Assembly (NCBI GenBank): GCA_032358165.1
Contig: JAALGY010000017.1
Span: forward strand, 2,852,001 to 2,916,000
Length of the DNA: 64,000 nt
Origin: Diplosphaera chodatii
Taxonomy: Eukaryota; Chlorophyta; Trebouxiophyceae; Prasiolales; Stichococcaceae
Reading direction: 5' to 3'
The notes beneath the pieces were generated by a model. It did not search any database, had not been told where the DNA came from, and saw only the letters and a program-made list of their open reading frames with translations. The translations under genes and the position numbers were made by a program. The stretch's first letter is position 1, and every line of letters starts with the position of its first letter. Below are positions 1 through 11,822 of the stretch, in pieces.

Positions 1-156
1 GACTGTACCCCTGCCGCCTCGCTGCACGGCTGTCAGCAGCATGGCTGCCCTGCACCCATGAAGACATTGTCCCTGCACTCTCCACAACGCTCTCCACAAG
101 CCATGCCAGATGCCGACTCGAGTACAGCTGATTAGTGCTGCGTCCTTGTTGACCAG

Positions 157-1606
157 GTGCAGCGGCGATGATGGTGTCAACTGCAGCGGCAGCGCTCGGC
201 CCATCCTGCACGACTGCACCATACAGGCACATTGCCGCCTATGCAGCAGCAGTGCATCGGCTGTAAAGCCCTGAGTGATCTTACGAAGCCAACATAATGT
301 GAGGTGCCAAGGCATCACAGAGATTGAAGCCTAAGCCGTGTCGACATATCGCGACAGGGTAGGAAGGCAGGGCTGCGCTGCTTCGAAGGTGCGCAGCCGA
401 CGCTGCAGGCCTGCTGCATCGAGGACTGCGGTGGCGTTGGCATCATGGCCATGCAGGATTCGCAGATCACACTGCAAGGGTGGGTGCCCGAAGTACGCCA
501 ACACCCTCGCTACAGAATCGCAGCCGACCCTCTGGATGGCTCATGGCAGGATCAGCTGGCTACCACAGTCTGGTAGCCCAGTGCATATCATGTGCAAGAT
601 GCAGCAGACCAAGCAACAATCTCGGGAACTCCCTGCGCATGCAGGTGCAGCATCAAAAAGTGTGAAGAGGACGGCGCAGTCGCCATGCAGTCTGCGGAGC
701 TGGTGCTGCAGGACTGCAGCATCGAAGGCAACAAGGGCGCCGGCCTGGATGTCAGCGGCACCGCAGCAGCTAAAGTGTCAGGTAGGGCAGACGCCCTATA
801 GCAAGGCTCTCAGGCTTGCACGCAGCGCATGCACCACCATTGCTGCAAAACGCGCCGCCATAGCCACGGTGCAGATGAGCCGGGCAGCATATGCTAGTCT
901 AGCAACTCATATGTGTAGCCGTAACTGTCAGTGAGCAGCTTCCCAAGCTAGGGCACGATGCCACGTCCCCGCCAGTTGCACCAAGTCACACTTCCGCTTA
1001 CGCTGAGGTGGATAAGGAATACTGCATGCAGGTGGCGTGGTTGCCTGGCAATATGGGCGGCGTCCTGGCATGACACCAAGCCCATGCCTGTTTGTCCAGT
1101 TCACATGGGTTTTTGCCTGAACTCATTGCTGAGGTGAGTAAGGAGTGACCATATGCAGGTGGCGTGGTTGCTGGCAACGTGGGCGGCGTCCTGGCATGGG
1201 ACGCTGCTGCGCTTCAGATGCATGGCACATGGGTGGAGGGTGGAGTGTGGACGGCCCTGCTGGCAGATGGCGCCGTGACACCAGACATAATGGTGCCCAC
1301 ACACTCACCTGGCATGTGTGCGAATTCTATTTGCAGGGCGCCAAGCTGTGTGAGGGCATCAGGTGCCCCAGCATGCCATGCAATGCACGGCTGGTCGCTG
1401 ATGCTGCAGACCTACAATCGCATTGGGCTCTGCTACTGCAGGGCTGCCACATAGATGGCGCACTGCACATGAGCCCCGAGCAGCTGGCAGCCTTGGCAGG
1501 CGGCTGCAACACGCTTGTGCCGCCTGCAGACGCAGCGGCATGCAGCCTGCCGATGGATGAAGGGGCCTTCGTGTGGAGTCCGGACCCATACACTCGGAAG
1601 ATGTGA
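157..1606 (+). CDS. Right-handed parallel beta-helix protein, C-terminal part (5' end outside the window or unresolved)
   Basis: Five exons chain in phase: 157-262, 358-479, 645-781, 1159-1239 and 1410-1606, ending in TGA. Together they encode about 214 residues. The protein repeats the beta-helix pattern: ILHDCTIQA, LQACCIEDCGGVGI, LVLQDCSIEGNKGAGLDV, GGVVAGNVGGVLAWD and LLLQGCHIDG, a Cys/Ile ladder with Asn/Gly turns. Such solenoids occur in pectate-lyase-like folds and in FBXO10/FBXO11-type proteins; no catalytic residues can be assigned here. The first exon begins in phase 2, so at least one exon lies upstream, and I found no convincing start in 1-156. The gene is convergent with the F-box gene that follows. 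A frameshifted copy of the 1159 exon start sits in the intron before it. The family is supported by the repeats; the function is unknown. Confidence 0.65.
1027..1073 (+). repeat. Frameshifted duplicate of a beta-helix exon start, inside the upstream intron
   Basis: This segment repeats 1154-1199 almost base for base, including the AG acceptor and the exon start, about 127 bp upstream of the real exon. Similarity extends a little further 5' (about 1002 and 1129). One extra C in this copy shifts the frame, so it cannot encode the beta-helix strand. Confidence 0.75.
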
Positions 1607-2040
1607 TGCAGAGCCGGCAGCGCAGCCGTACATCTGTACTCCTGGCTGGCAAACGGTATCTTACCCCTGTTTTTCAAGGGGTTGCAGTGGCCACTGCTGG
1701 GTCTGGCTGTGCATTTGCGATGTATGATGGATGGCATATTTGAGGGTCTGCAGCATGCTGCTGCACCTGATGGACTGACAGTCACCCCTTCTGTTGTGAT
1801 CACAAGCGGAACCATCAATGCAGACCTCCCCTGTCTGCACAGTTAGCATGCTTCCCTGGTCTGCAAACTATGATTACAATTGCACAGCCAGCGGCGCACT
1901 GCAGCTGTGGTTGAACGATACATACTTTCAAGACCCACACAGTTTGGACGTGCTTGCTAAAGCGTGGTTGACACGCCATGCCCGCTAGCAGGTTGCTGTT
2001 CGGCGTGTGCTGATGCCGCCGCTAGTATCCCCTGTTTCTC
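1607..2040. other. Convergent 3' spacer
   Basis: Spacer between the stops of the beta-helix gene (+) and the F-box gene (-). No coding exon is supported. TTACA at 1874-1878, which is TGTAA on the minus strand, could be the polyadenylation signal of the F-box gene. Confidence 0.5.
1874..1878 (-). terminator. Possible TGTAA polyadenylation signal
   Basis: TGTAA on the minus strand about 165 bp past the F-box gene stop. TGTAA is the usual green-algal poly(A) signal, but a 5-mer alone is weak evidence. Confidence 0.25.
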
Positions 2041-4221
2041 TCAGCCCTGCTGGTCAGGAGCCATCAGCAGCGGCGCCGCATGCCCCAGCAGCCGCTTCGA
2101 CCCCGGCAGCAGCTGGTGGCACACGCTCGTCATGAGCTCCGCCACGTCCGGCAGCCGCATGCCAAGGAGCCCGCCCATGCCCGAGGTGCCGCTGCCCCCG
2201 GCTTTGCTGCCATGACCGGCCTTATCGCTACCGCTGCTTCCAGCTGCCTCGGCACGCACGTTGCCAGCCGCTGTGCAGCCAGATGGCGCCACAGCCTGAG
2301 ACCCGGAAGGGTCGCCCAGTTCGGTGTGACTGACCGCGCTGGTACACGGCTGCACCTCAGAAGGCGCAGCCCTGCCCTGCGGCATAGTGTGCTCTGATGC
2401 AGCGGCACTGCTGCTGGCGGCGCCTGTGGCGGCGGCGGCGGCAGCTTGGGCGGCCACTGCAGAGGCGCTTTGGGCGCTGAGCGGCGCCACAGCCGCCGTT
2501 GCGGATGCGTCAAGTCCCTGGCCAGGCCCTGTAGCAGCTGCATCTGGGGAACATGTGGGGCCCACTGTGTGCTGCAGAAGCCCCGCCAGGGCTGTGGCTG
2601 GCGGGCTGATGTGTGAGGCCCCGACAGCGGATGGTGCTCCACCGCTGAGCTGGGCTGTCGTGGCCGCAACACATTGTGCCAGACTGCACAGAAAAGGATG
2701 CCAGCATCAGAACTGTAGTCAGATGTGAGTCTGATTTGAAGGCCGTCTGGCACACAGTGGTGCACAGCTTATACGAACATCATTGCCTGAACAGCACTTG
2801 ACATGCTGGACATGGTCCACAAAATTTGTGTTGCACCTCTGAGAATGTGCCACAAAGCGGTCCAGCCAGGCAGATGCGTCCAGGAACGCCATCGTCGAGA
2901 CGCGCACATGCTGCAAGCAGAGAAAGGGAACAACCTGAGACCATCGGGTGCATAGCTCAATATGACCACCTACATCCAGTGGGCTAGTGCACCGTGCAGC
3001 GCCTTTGGCAGCGTGAGCTCTTGACATGAGCTGTGGTGTACACATTGGCCAGCATGCAACAACAAGAACGCTGGCATCAACATGTGTCCACCTGTCTGTG
3101 CCAAGCCGCATCAGCCATGCCCACAGCTCTGGCCAGCGTCTCGTAGCGGCTGACGACATCCTGGCCCTGTAGCACAACATGCCAGCGTCCTCAGGCAGTA
3201 GGTTGCAACACGATCAGGAGGACACAGCTCAGCAGCAGACCATCAGATCGACGCCACACTCACCTACTCTACTGCAGCTGACGCCTGCCAAAGCAGTCCC
3301 TCTGGCAGCATGGCCAGCTGTGGGTTGGAATATCGTCAACACAGTGCTGTACCCTGCTGCAAGCCTAGATATGTCAAGCACCTGCTACCGCAACTGCTTA
3401 CTGCTTGCGATGCTAACAGCGGGCTGTTCCCTCAAGTGTTTAGGGTGTGCCGGGTCCACCCCGTCAGTCCTGAACCGCTCAGGCGCACCTCCTCGATGCA
3501 GCGGCGCAGCCCGGCGACGCTGAACTCCTCCACGCGCGGCAGCTGCGACGCCGCCGCGCCCAGCCGCGCCAGGTGCAGCCTCGCGGCCGCCCGCGGCCCG
3601 GCCGGCCCGTACACCTCGTCCGCGCATGCCCTGCAGTGCAAGCGGATCTGAGGTTCGGGGTGCCCTCCACCTTGCCTTTTCTCAATGCGAGGGGAGCGCC
3701 CTTGTGAGGACGAGCAGGCTGGAGTACAGTGACTGCATGGTGATCAAGGAAATCAAGGAGAGTCATGTGTTGTGGCTTATGCCACGGCACTGCCACACAT
3801 AGCCACACAGCACTGCTCTAGCTGACAGGTGTTGGGAATGTCAACATTGTGCAGCAGTTGCCCTCACCGCAGCCGGCTGCATACAGTGGCGATGCGGGCC
3901 GTGCAGGACAGGTGGTGCATCCAGTGCTCGTCTGCAGCGTGGACGCAGCAGATGATGCGCATCAGCACTTCGTCGGGCAGATCCTGCGCATGTACAGGGG
4001 TGAGGACGGGTCATGTCCGCGGGTTCGGCATGCGCATGTGCTGCTGCACTGCATACCTGCACGAGATTCACCGTACTTTCCGCAAAGGCCGTGAGTTGGT
4101 GTCAGGCCAACCGTAGCGGCGTTTGCAGTGTGCGCATGAGTGCACGCACCAGCAGTAGCACCGCTGGCCGCGAACAAGCACGTGACAGCCTTTGGTGCTT
4201 GGGGGCCTTCTGCGACGCCAT
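2041..4221 (-). CDS. F-box protein with an Ala/Ser-rich C-terminal tail
   Basis: Six exons: 4150-4221, 3868-3983, 3489-3630, 3092-3166, 2837-2910 and 2041-2683. They close to 1122 nt (373 aa) with matching phases. The start is the ATG at 4221. An F-box follows at once at residues 25-62: it opens LPDEVLMRIICCV and ends ARIATVCSRLR, the Skp1-binding fold of SCF ubiquitin ligases. A mostly helical middle section follows (for example VEEFSVAGLRRCIEE and MAFLDASAWLDRF). The last exon encodes about 214 residues rich in Ala, Ser and Gly, ending near a more hydrophobic stretch (LPDVAELMTSVCHQLL). No LRR, kelch or WD repeats are visible, so the substrate domain is unidentified. The role as an SCF adaptor is inferred from the F-box only. 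Confidence 0.8.
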
Positions 4222-5175
4222 GATAGCAGCTAATTCAAACCTGCAGCCAGTTCGCCAAAAATTCGTTTTGGATATACGGGCTGCCACAAGCATGGGCCTG
4301 TCGATATGGCGCACAACACGAATGCACGCACAACATGCTCCTGGGCTGTTGTCGTTCAGTCGGACTGTCGTATTGGATGCAGGTCTGAGACAAGCGTACG
4401 CCTAGGACACCAGTGACAACAGGACATCCACCTGTAATACTCAGGCACCGCCTTTGGATGGCACCATGTTTGTGGTGCAGGTGACCCGCTTTGCACGTAT
4501 GCCAGGCGCTGCCTTGCATAAACTGACAATGCCTGCTGTGATGAGCCTTGAGTGCACGCAGACAGCGGAATGAGCAGGTCTGGGACGGCCACGGGCGCCA
4601 TCGCATCGAGTCCACAACCCCTCCAGGGGGGCCTGGGCATATCGTGGGTCTCGGCATGTGTGAACGAGTTCACGGCGCCAGTATGTCAGCTTAAAGCATG
4701 CAAAACTCAAAAGAAGGTCATGTTGTGATTCCCTGTCAGCTTTAAGTGGCGTGACCAGGCAATTGCCGTTGACTGCCGTGAACAAGCCTCTGTCCTTAGC
4801 ACCATCGGGGTCCGCGCGGGCTGGCGCACGTAGCGTATTTTGCGCGCCTGATCTGAGAAGGTACAACTTCGATCAACTGGTCTCTGACGCGCAGAAACCA
4901 CACATTTTGCCCTTGGTACACATGTCTACCGAGGCCGATGTGCATGTCAGCGACACCCGTGAATCCATGCAAAACAGTTCCAGTAGGCCAAACACAGGCA
5001 AAAAGAACATAAACATGTTCATAAATGGACATGATGCCTATGCTTTACTCTTGGCGAAAGATGGGCAAGGATTGTGGCCGCGCAGCACATGCTGGCCGGC
5101 ACCCATAATCTGCAAACAACCATACTACGATCAACATGACAGCGGAACTGACTGAATACGACTTATGCAGGCAGC
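4222..5175. other. Divergent intergenic/promoter region
   Basis: Lies between the starts of the F-box gene (-) and the secreted SdrD-B-like gene (+), so it should hold both promoters. Open frames here have unbiased third positions, and I see no exon or recognised promoter motif. Confidence 0.5.
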
Positions 5176-7926
5176 ATGGCACCTAAACTGGTACCGGCGC
5201 TGTTGCTGGTGCTATATGGGCCACTGCTTGTGTTTGCGGCTTCCAGCCGGGTGCGCACCCCATTGACCAGTACGCATGTTGCTTAGCATAGGGTCCAGTA
5301 CAGCACACGAACAGCATAAGACCCTCCTGACAGAATACCACATGCATGCAGCTTGGGGCCTCAGCACACCTGTTTGGTGCTGCAGATGGTGCTAGCGGCC
5401 GGTACGATGGGGGCATCAGTGATGGGCTCATACGGTTCGCCACAGAGAGCCCCTATGCCCCCTGGCATGTTCACCACCATGTCCCCACCGCCGCGTCAAG
5501 CCACCGGCGGCGCCGAGAGCATCTCTTCAGGCCGGGCCACACCAGAGTCACCACGGCGGCCGCCGCCGCCGCCGCCGATGATGATGACCCCGCCAATGTA
5601 CATGCCGCCAACATATGGTAGCCCGCCGCCACTTCCGCCGCCATCTCCGCCACCACCCCCACCACCAGCGGCCGTGAGTGTACAGCACATCACACTCGGG
5701 GCACTGCCACACAATCACAGTGTCCTGCAGTCTGTCATCACCCCTGCACAGTTGCGCATGTTCCAATCCTTTGCCAACACTGGGCAGACCGGTCGCCTTT
5801 TACGAAAGGCTGCAGTGGAAAAGAAGCGTTTGTGGGTGCAGGCCACTGTGATGGCCACAGTATGGCTTGACCGCAACTATGACGGCGTGGTTCAGACCAA
5901 TGGGTCCGACAACGACTGGCGCCTGAGCGGTGTGAAGGTGTGTGACCTAGGTGTGCGCTGATCATGCAGCACTTGCTAACCTAGCTTTAGTTGGAACGAA
6001 CTTGCAGGCTCTTGTTGATGCACCTGTAGGTGGAGCTGGCCACAGTTGACTCTAGCAACATGACGCGCATCGTTTCCAGCGCAAAGAGTGATGGCCAGGG
6101 TGAGAGCATGAACTTCCCTGCAAGTTCTGGTTCGGACACGCACAGCAGAGGCATGCACGCATGCTGACGGTGGTGACCATCAGGGGTGGCGCAGCAGACC
6201 ATCAGACTGCCACCCCGGCGAACCATGTTGTACATGCAGACATTCTTGCCCATGCATGGGCACGCTGTGCAGGCCATGTGTACTTTCAGCTCGTGCCGTA
6301 CGGTGCATCCTACTTCCTGCGCACGGCGGCGCCGGCACTGCCCGGCACCCAGCTGGCAATGCCGCAGACCAGGGTGCGTGCCTCTTGCGTCTCCATGTAG
6401 ATGCATGCCTGCTGCGGAATGGCACCAGCACTGCATGTCCCGCACAATGGCACAGCAGCTGCACGGCGCACACTGACCCCACACACAGTGGTGGCTCCAC
6501 AGGTTTGGCACCGAAACCCCGGCATCTGAAAGCTGTGTACTAAGCTGCCATCCTTGATGGTGTGACTGCAGACGATGGCGGATGGCAACATCACCGTACA
6601 GCCCCAGTCCAACTTCGCAGTAATGCGCGCCACAGAGCCAGGCGCCAAGGGCTACTGGACGACACCAATGTTTGTGCCTGAGGCGGGCTCCACGACCGAC
6701 CTGATGCTTCTCCTGCAAGACACCGAGGTGATGCCATCTTCGTACTGTCGGCCTTGCTGACGACAAAATTTGAAGACGACACATTGGGTGTTGCAAGTAT
6801 CTGAAGGCTGCTGTCTAAGCAGCTGGAGGTGCCAGAGCCCTGACAAGGCCTCGTAGGCCTGTCGGCATGGCTAGTGCTGTGCCGCCGTCTGTGTGACTGT
6901 GCTGCCATGAAACCATCATGCAGTAGAGGCACCTGGTGATGGCAGCATACAAAGGCCCTGAGCAGGTCCCCTCCCAAACCCTGCGCAGGCACCCGAGATC
7001 ACTTTTGATGTCGTTTCCGAAGCATCCGCCACTGGCTGGGTGTTTAGCACCGCCAGCACCCCATACCCTGTGGCAGTCGCCAGCAACTCTCCCTGGATCC
7101 AAGACGACAGCGTGCCAGGTGAGCTGCGTGCTGCACACCTAATGACATCGTGCGAAGAAGTCACTCATCACATCACATACGGTACTTCAAAATCCATGAC
7201 CACCATCCAACAGCACCAGACACGATATGCAGGAAATGTGACGCTCAGCAACACAACAGTGTACACCGTCAACGAGACGCTGCCGGCAGGCGGCCGGTAC
7301 AACCTGACCGTCTTTGATGTGACGGCGACTGACAACCTGGGCGTCATCACCACCCTGGGCGCCACCAGCGGCGCCGCGCCGCCCTTCCTGATCCAGTGAG
7401 TGGTGGCCAGCCCGACGCCGGTGCACATGGGCGCAATGCTTCATAGCTGTGCAGACGGCGCTGCCCAAGATGTGGTGGGCACCGTCGCTGTCCTGAGGTC
7501 TCAAAATGGGTCATAGTCAGCTCAAAATGTGCAGTTGTTTGAAGCCGTGTGTGATGCCAGTCCTCGACAGGGTTTTCGTGTTGTAGCGTCAGCAGCCGAA
7601 GGTGCCTCATATACACTCAGCCAGCGGACATGCCACTTCGCAAGAACACCCTCGATGCGACTGCGTCCGCTCGTTTGTGCAGGAGCGCGCGCACGCTGCA
7701 GAACGGCAACAACCAGCTGGCGGTGAGGGTCGCGCTGCCGGCGGCGCCGCCCGGCAGCCCACCCTGGAGGGTCACCTTCTCTGCCGAGGACCCCTCGTCC
7801 CGCCTTGCAGTGGCGGAGCTGCGCTTCCAGCATGCGCCGGCATTGCCGCCGCCGTTGCAGCCGCCGCCGATGCTGGCCGCGATGCCGCCCCTGAGTTTGG
7901 CGAAGCTGCCGCCACCTGCGGCATAG
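5176..7926 (+). CDS. Secreted polyproline and SdrD-B-like domain protein (cell wall/extracellular matrix)
   Basis: Eight exons: 5176-5250, 5386-5937, 6030-6099, 6273-6373, 6572-6727, 6989-7118, 7233-7395 and 7683-7926. They total 1491 nt (496 aa) with every phase matching. Exon 1 is a signal peptide (MAPKLVPALLLVLYGPLLVF then AASSR). A Pro-rich linker with Pro runs up to seven residues (about residues 40-110) resembles hydroxyproline-rich algal wall proteins. Next comes a domain opening VWLDRNYDGV and ending SDGQGHVYFQLVPYGASYFL, the signature of SdrD-B/Cna-B-like beta-sandwiches common in green-algal matrix proteins. The rest contains N-glycosylation-type sites (NITV, NVTL, NTTV, NETL, NLTV), a beta-rich C-terminal region and a Pro/Leu-rich tail. 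There is no obvious membrane anchor after the signal peptide. A structural surface role is inferred. Confidence 0.82.
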
Positions 7927-8384
7927 CTCACGGCGGGAGCTCGGTCCACGTGGCATGAGGGCGACAGCCGCAAGGCGGCAAGGCAGATGCTTTGCGGCAG
8001 GACAAGGGATGACGCTCTGAGACCGTTACATCACAATCAGGGACATTGTCATTAGGATGCGTGCAGGCTACAAATAAACACTGCAAGCTGAAACACTCCG
8101 AGTAGTACTCAGCCTGACATGCGTGCTGCACTGCTCTACAAGTTTTTACTGACATTCATGCATTGCAGTGCCCGAGCTGATCCTTGATGATCCTTGATGC
8201 CTGGCGACTGACAGCCAGTACTGATGCCTGAGCTTCACAATTGCACTTCCCTGAAGTGTGCCCTGATGGTTGTGCTGATATGACAGTGGACAGCGCGCGT
8301 CAAAAATTTGCCATCATCTCAAAGTGCCCCTTGCCACTGCTTCCACGCATGCTGACCTAGCCTGACTATTGGTGCTGTAGACCC
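7927..8384. other. Convergent 3' spacer
   Basis: Between the stops of the SdrD-B-like gene (+) and the CCR4-like gene (-). It contains AATAAA at 8073-8078 on the plus strand and a short tandem CCTTGATGAT repeat near 8190. No exon is seen. Confidence 0.5.
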
Positions 8385-10944
8385 TCACGCCACTGGCTGA
8401 AGCTCGAACTCTGCCACCAGCGGAATGTGGTCGCTGGGCAGCACTGCTGACGGTGCGCCATGCTGCAGCACCGACGCGTCTGGCGACTGCAGCACCCTGC
8501 GCGGCTGCAGGCGGCAGCCACCCGCCTGTGCACCAGAGAACAGTCTTCATGTCACCTGACTGTTGTGTCTCTGACTGGCCGACCAGCTTGCTGGCTACTG
8601 ATGAGTCCCAGAGCCGGAGTGCGATGTCACGACCAAAAGCTGCAAGTTGTCAGAAAGTGGCGCCCTCAGCAGCATATCGACCTGATGTGCATGCCAACCA
8701 CAAGCGCCGCCTGGCAAATACAGACGCCCCAAGGTACGTCAAGGTGCATTGCAGTACTAAAGCAATTTAGAATGATTGCGATCAACACACCTGCGGGGTG
8801 TACCAGATGTAGTCGACGGTGCAGTGCGGCAGCCCTGCGTTGATGCCGATCGCTGTGAAGGCCGCCTCCATACCACACACCGCCTGGTACGCGCTCACCA
8901 GCCGCATCTGTGCGCAGGGTACCTCCGTCGCAAGTGCCGATGTGCTGAGCATCGGGTGGAGGGATGGCGAATCTGACGCGCAGCAGCACAGCACGACTCC
9001 ACAGCAGGGTGCGCCAATCACTGAATGACCGCATGCTGTGTAATGAGCCAGGAAAGATCAGTTTCCAGTCCACCAAAGGCGTGATGGCTGGATGCTGAGC
9101 AGTCTCAGCATCTCCGGAAGTCCAGCGAGGCTGACGGAAGCTGCACCTGCTCGGGCGCGCCAGCAAGCGCTGCGGCGTCAGCCGGGGCCGCGCCTGCAGG
9201 CAGCATGCCTCCAGTGCCATCCGCTGCCGCAGCACCGCTCCCCGCAGCCGGCTCGTCGGCTGCCGCCTTGGCATCTGTGCCAGCAGCGGTGCCAGCCTCG
9301 CCTCCGGTGCTTCCGCTGCTGCCGGCAGTTGCACCCCAGTCGGAGCACAGGGCATGCACCAGCGACCCCGGCTGGCTGTTGAAGTCGCCCAGTATCACCG
9401 CGGGGCCGCCGCCGGCCAGCCGCTGCGCCGCCGCCAGCAGCACCCGCGCCTGAGCAGGCTGCACGGTGTGCAGACAAGCCAGCGTCATGCCTTACCAGTG
9501 GGACATTTAACTCAGCGAGGTGCGGCTGATTTGCGCCATTTCGGCCTGAGGGTCTGCTACAATCGCCGGCTTGTGCGGCAGTGCTGTGCAGCTCCGACGA
9601 GAGGACCAGCACACACACGCCTGCATGCCATTCCTGAGCACCGTACCTTGATCAGCTCATCCAATGCAGCGTCGTGCGCCATGTGCACCGTCGCAACCGT
9701 CAGTGGTGGCAGCGCCCCGGCTGCGCTGTTCCTGCCACCCTGATGCGCAGCGGGCACAGCGCTGGTGCCGTCTGCTGGGACTGCGCCTGCTGGCAGCGCC
9801 GCTGAATCAGCAGCCTGAGCATCTGCTGGTGCCGCAGGCGGCGCTGCTTCACCTGCAAACAGGCCCTGCCTCGCTCAGTTGTAACGTCCCTGATGATGAC
9901 AGTGCTCTCAGCGTTGCAATGTCCCTGCACAGGGCACGACTCTTTGTTGCGGCAGAGTGACTGCCCCCGCCGTGTGTGACACAGTGGAGTCAACCACAGC
10001 TGGCAGACACCCACCCTGCAGCGGCTGCAGCTGCACCAGCAGCGCCTCATTGTGCCGCAGCCCGTGCCGTCGGTACTGCAGCTCCTGCTTCGCCAGCAGG
10101 GCAAAGCGGCACGTGTTCCTGGTCAAGTGCAGGTATGCTCACTGTTGACATCGACGTCCTACTGCACCAGTTGGCATCCTGCCAGTGACATCTGTGTTGC
10201 GGTGCAGACAGGGCAGCGGCACAAGGGCAGCAGCCAGGCGGCAGCGCCTCACCAAAGGATGGCGCTGCCGTCGGATCGGTGACCGGTGCTGGCGACGAAG
10301 CAGCCGTCGTAGCTGCAGGCACACAGCTACTGTATTCGGAGGTGTGATTGGCCTCGTGGGCTGATTTTGGTGAGCTCAAAGCGCTAGGCTGCGTCTACTT
10401 CCATGTTGAGCACAATCTCGTCCCTACTGAGAGTGGTTCACCCGAGCTCGGACAGGGGGTCCAGGAAGTCCGACAGCTGCTCCACTTCCTGCAGCGCCAG
10501 CACGTCCGGGGCGCACCGCCGGATCTCCGCCAGCATGCTGCCCAGGCGGCGGCGCCACTCCATGTCCGCCGCGGGCACGCCGGCGTAGTTTTCCTCGGCG
10601 TACCTGTGCAGCTGCAGGCCAGATACGAAGGTCAGCGAGACAGCCAAGTGGACGTACTGAATTGCTAGGTTGAGCGTCGACAATCCAGGGGGGACAAGGG
10701 GCGGACGCTGCTGCAAATTCCTCTAACAGTGCAATTGACGCTTCGGAGGGTGTAGCACCATTCTGCGCCAGCCGCCACCAGCAGGCCGTGGAGCCGAGAT
10801 TGCTACGGCACCACACCCACAATTTGGACCGGGGCACGCCAACAGTTGTCGCACCAGCGCATCAGACAGGACGTTGTATGTCATGGCGGTGAATCGCCAA
10901 CCCGCCGCCTGCGGCTGCGGCGGCGGTGCGTCGGCACCCTGCAT
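8385..10944 (-). CDS. CCR4/nocturnin/Angel-type exonuclease-endonuclease-phosphatase (probable mRNA deadenylase-like nuclease)
   Basis: Eight exons: 10855-10944, 10442-10611, 10253-10312, 10015-10118, 9647-9852, 9147-9458, 8791-8907 and 8385-8525. They give exactly 1200 nt (399 aa). EEP landmarks appear in order: MTYNVL (Asn24), WRRRLGSMLAEI then LALQEVE (catalytic Glu72), GYDGCFVASTGHRSDG, VATVHMAHD (His198), GDFNSQPGS (Asp235/Asn237), TVDYIWYTP, and PSDHIPLVAEF (Asp385/His386). The spacing fits the CCR4/Angel/nocturnin group of Mg-dependent 3' nucleases. Two Ala-rich inserts flank the His and GDFN motifs. The frame stays open a little upstream of the chosen ATG, so an extra N-terminal exon or transit peptide is possible. 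Without an alignment I cannot tell a deadenylase from a nocturnin-like dinucleotide phosphatase. Confidence 0.92.
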
Positions 10945-11822
10945 TACCCCAACCAAGGCTGTCAGACGCCTTTGACATAGCAGTTCCCGTAGTGACTGCT
11001 GCGAAACGGTCTATATGCTGCTGCTGGTCGCCAGCAGCTGCGATCCGGTGTGACCAGCACCATTGGCGCAGCCGCCGGCAGCCTGATGAATGGTCTTGCG
11101 GCAATGCAGCACACGCCTGTCGTTCTGGCGCAGCCTGTACCTCATCTGCGACAGCCCAGCGCCTGTCGCCCCCAGTGGGTGGCGGCAGCTGGGAAGACAT
11201 CACCCCGCAGCCGCGGCGAGGCCAGCCGCTTACAGCTGTACCTGACGCTGCTCTCTGGCTACGCCGGGGCCTGATTCCACCAAGCGCATGTATCGCCGGA
11301 ACGTATCGTTGAGCTGGGGGTGGCGCCGGGTGCAAACGAGATCTGATGACAGATCTGACAATCAGCATCGCAACATGGCTCACATATCACATGCTCGATT
11401 GCTGACAGAGTCACCTGAGGATGACAGAATGTCACGAAGCCGTGTGCCCTTCGCAGCATCAGTGCGGAACTGCTACATCTATGAGGATATCAAGCGCATG
11501 CTATTCGAGGAGTCGAGGAGAATGAGTTGCGATGCGGATGCCAGTGCGGCGGATGTGTAGAATGTTATAACCATTATTGCTTACGAGTTCCCGTACCAAG
11601 CTGATGACATCTCAACGACCACGTAGCACCGATCAGGTAGCAGAACATAGAGTCAGCGAAAGCAGGAAAACCAACCCCTAGTTCGCTTGCATTGCTCAAG
11701 AATGGTGGCTCTACATCAGACTGGCAGAATGGGCCTAGTGTTCAGCAACCTGGATGGCCCTGCTGCCACATATACATACTTCCTGCCGCAAACAATGTCC
11801 TGGCTGTCTCGCCTGAAGCACT
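10945..11822. other. Region upstream of the CCR4-like gene
   Basis: Mostly without coding signal and should contain the CCR4-like promoter. A short plus-strand frame near its end is listed separately. Confidence 0.4.
11429..11560 (+). CDS. Tentative 43-codon ORF
   Basis: ATG at 11429 to TAG at 11560. The peptide includes CYIYEDIKRMLFEESRRM, an amphipathic helix-like composition unlike the Ala/Arg-rich noise frames around it, but third positions are not strongly G/C. It may be chance or a piece of an unrecognised gene. I recognise no family. Confidence 0.2.
   Translation: MSRSRVPFAASVRNCYIYEDIKRMLFEESRRMSCDADASAADV

Noticed and set aside
2130..2765. Long minus-strand Pro/Arg-rich frame
   Set aside because: It is an out-of-phase reading of the last F-box exon; the phase-consistent frame is the Ala/Ser-rich one ending at 2041.
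4751..5155. 134-codon plus-strand frame upstream of the SdrD-B-like gene
   Set aside because: Third positions are not biased and no domain or splice continuity was found.
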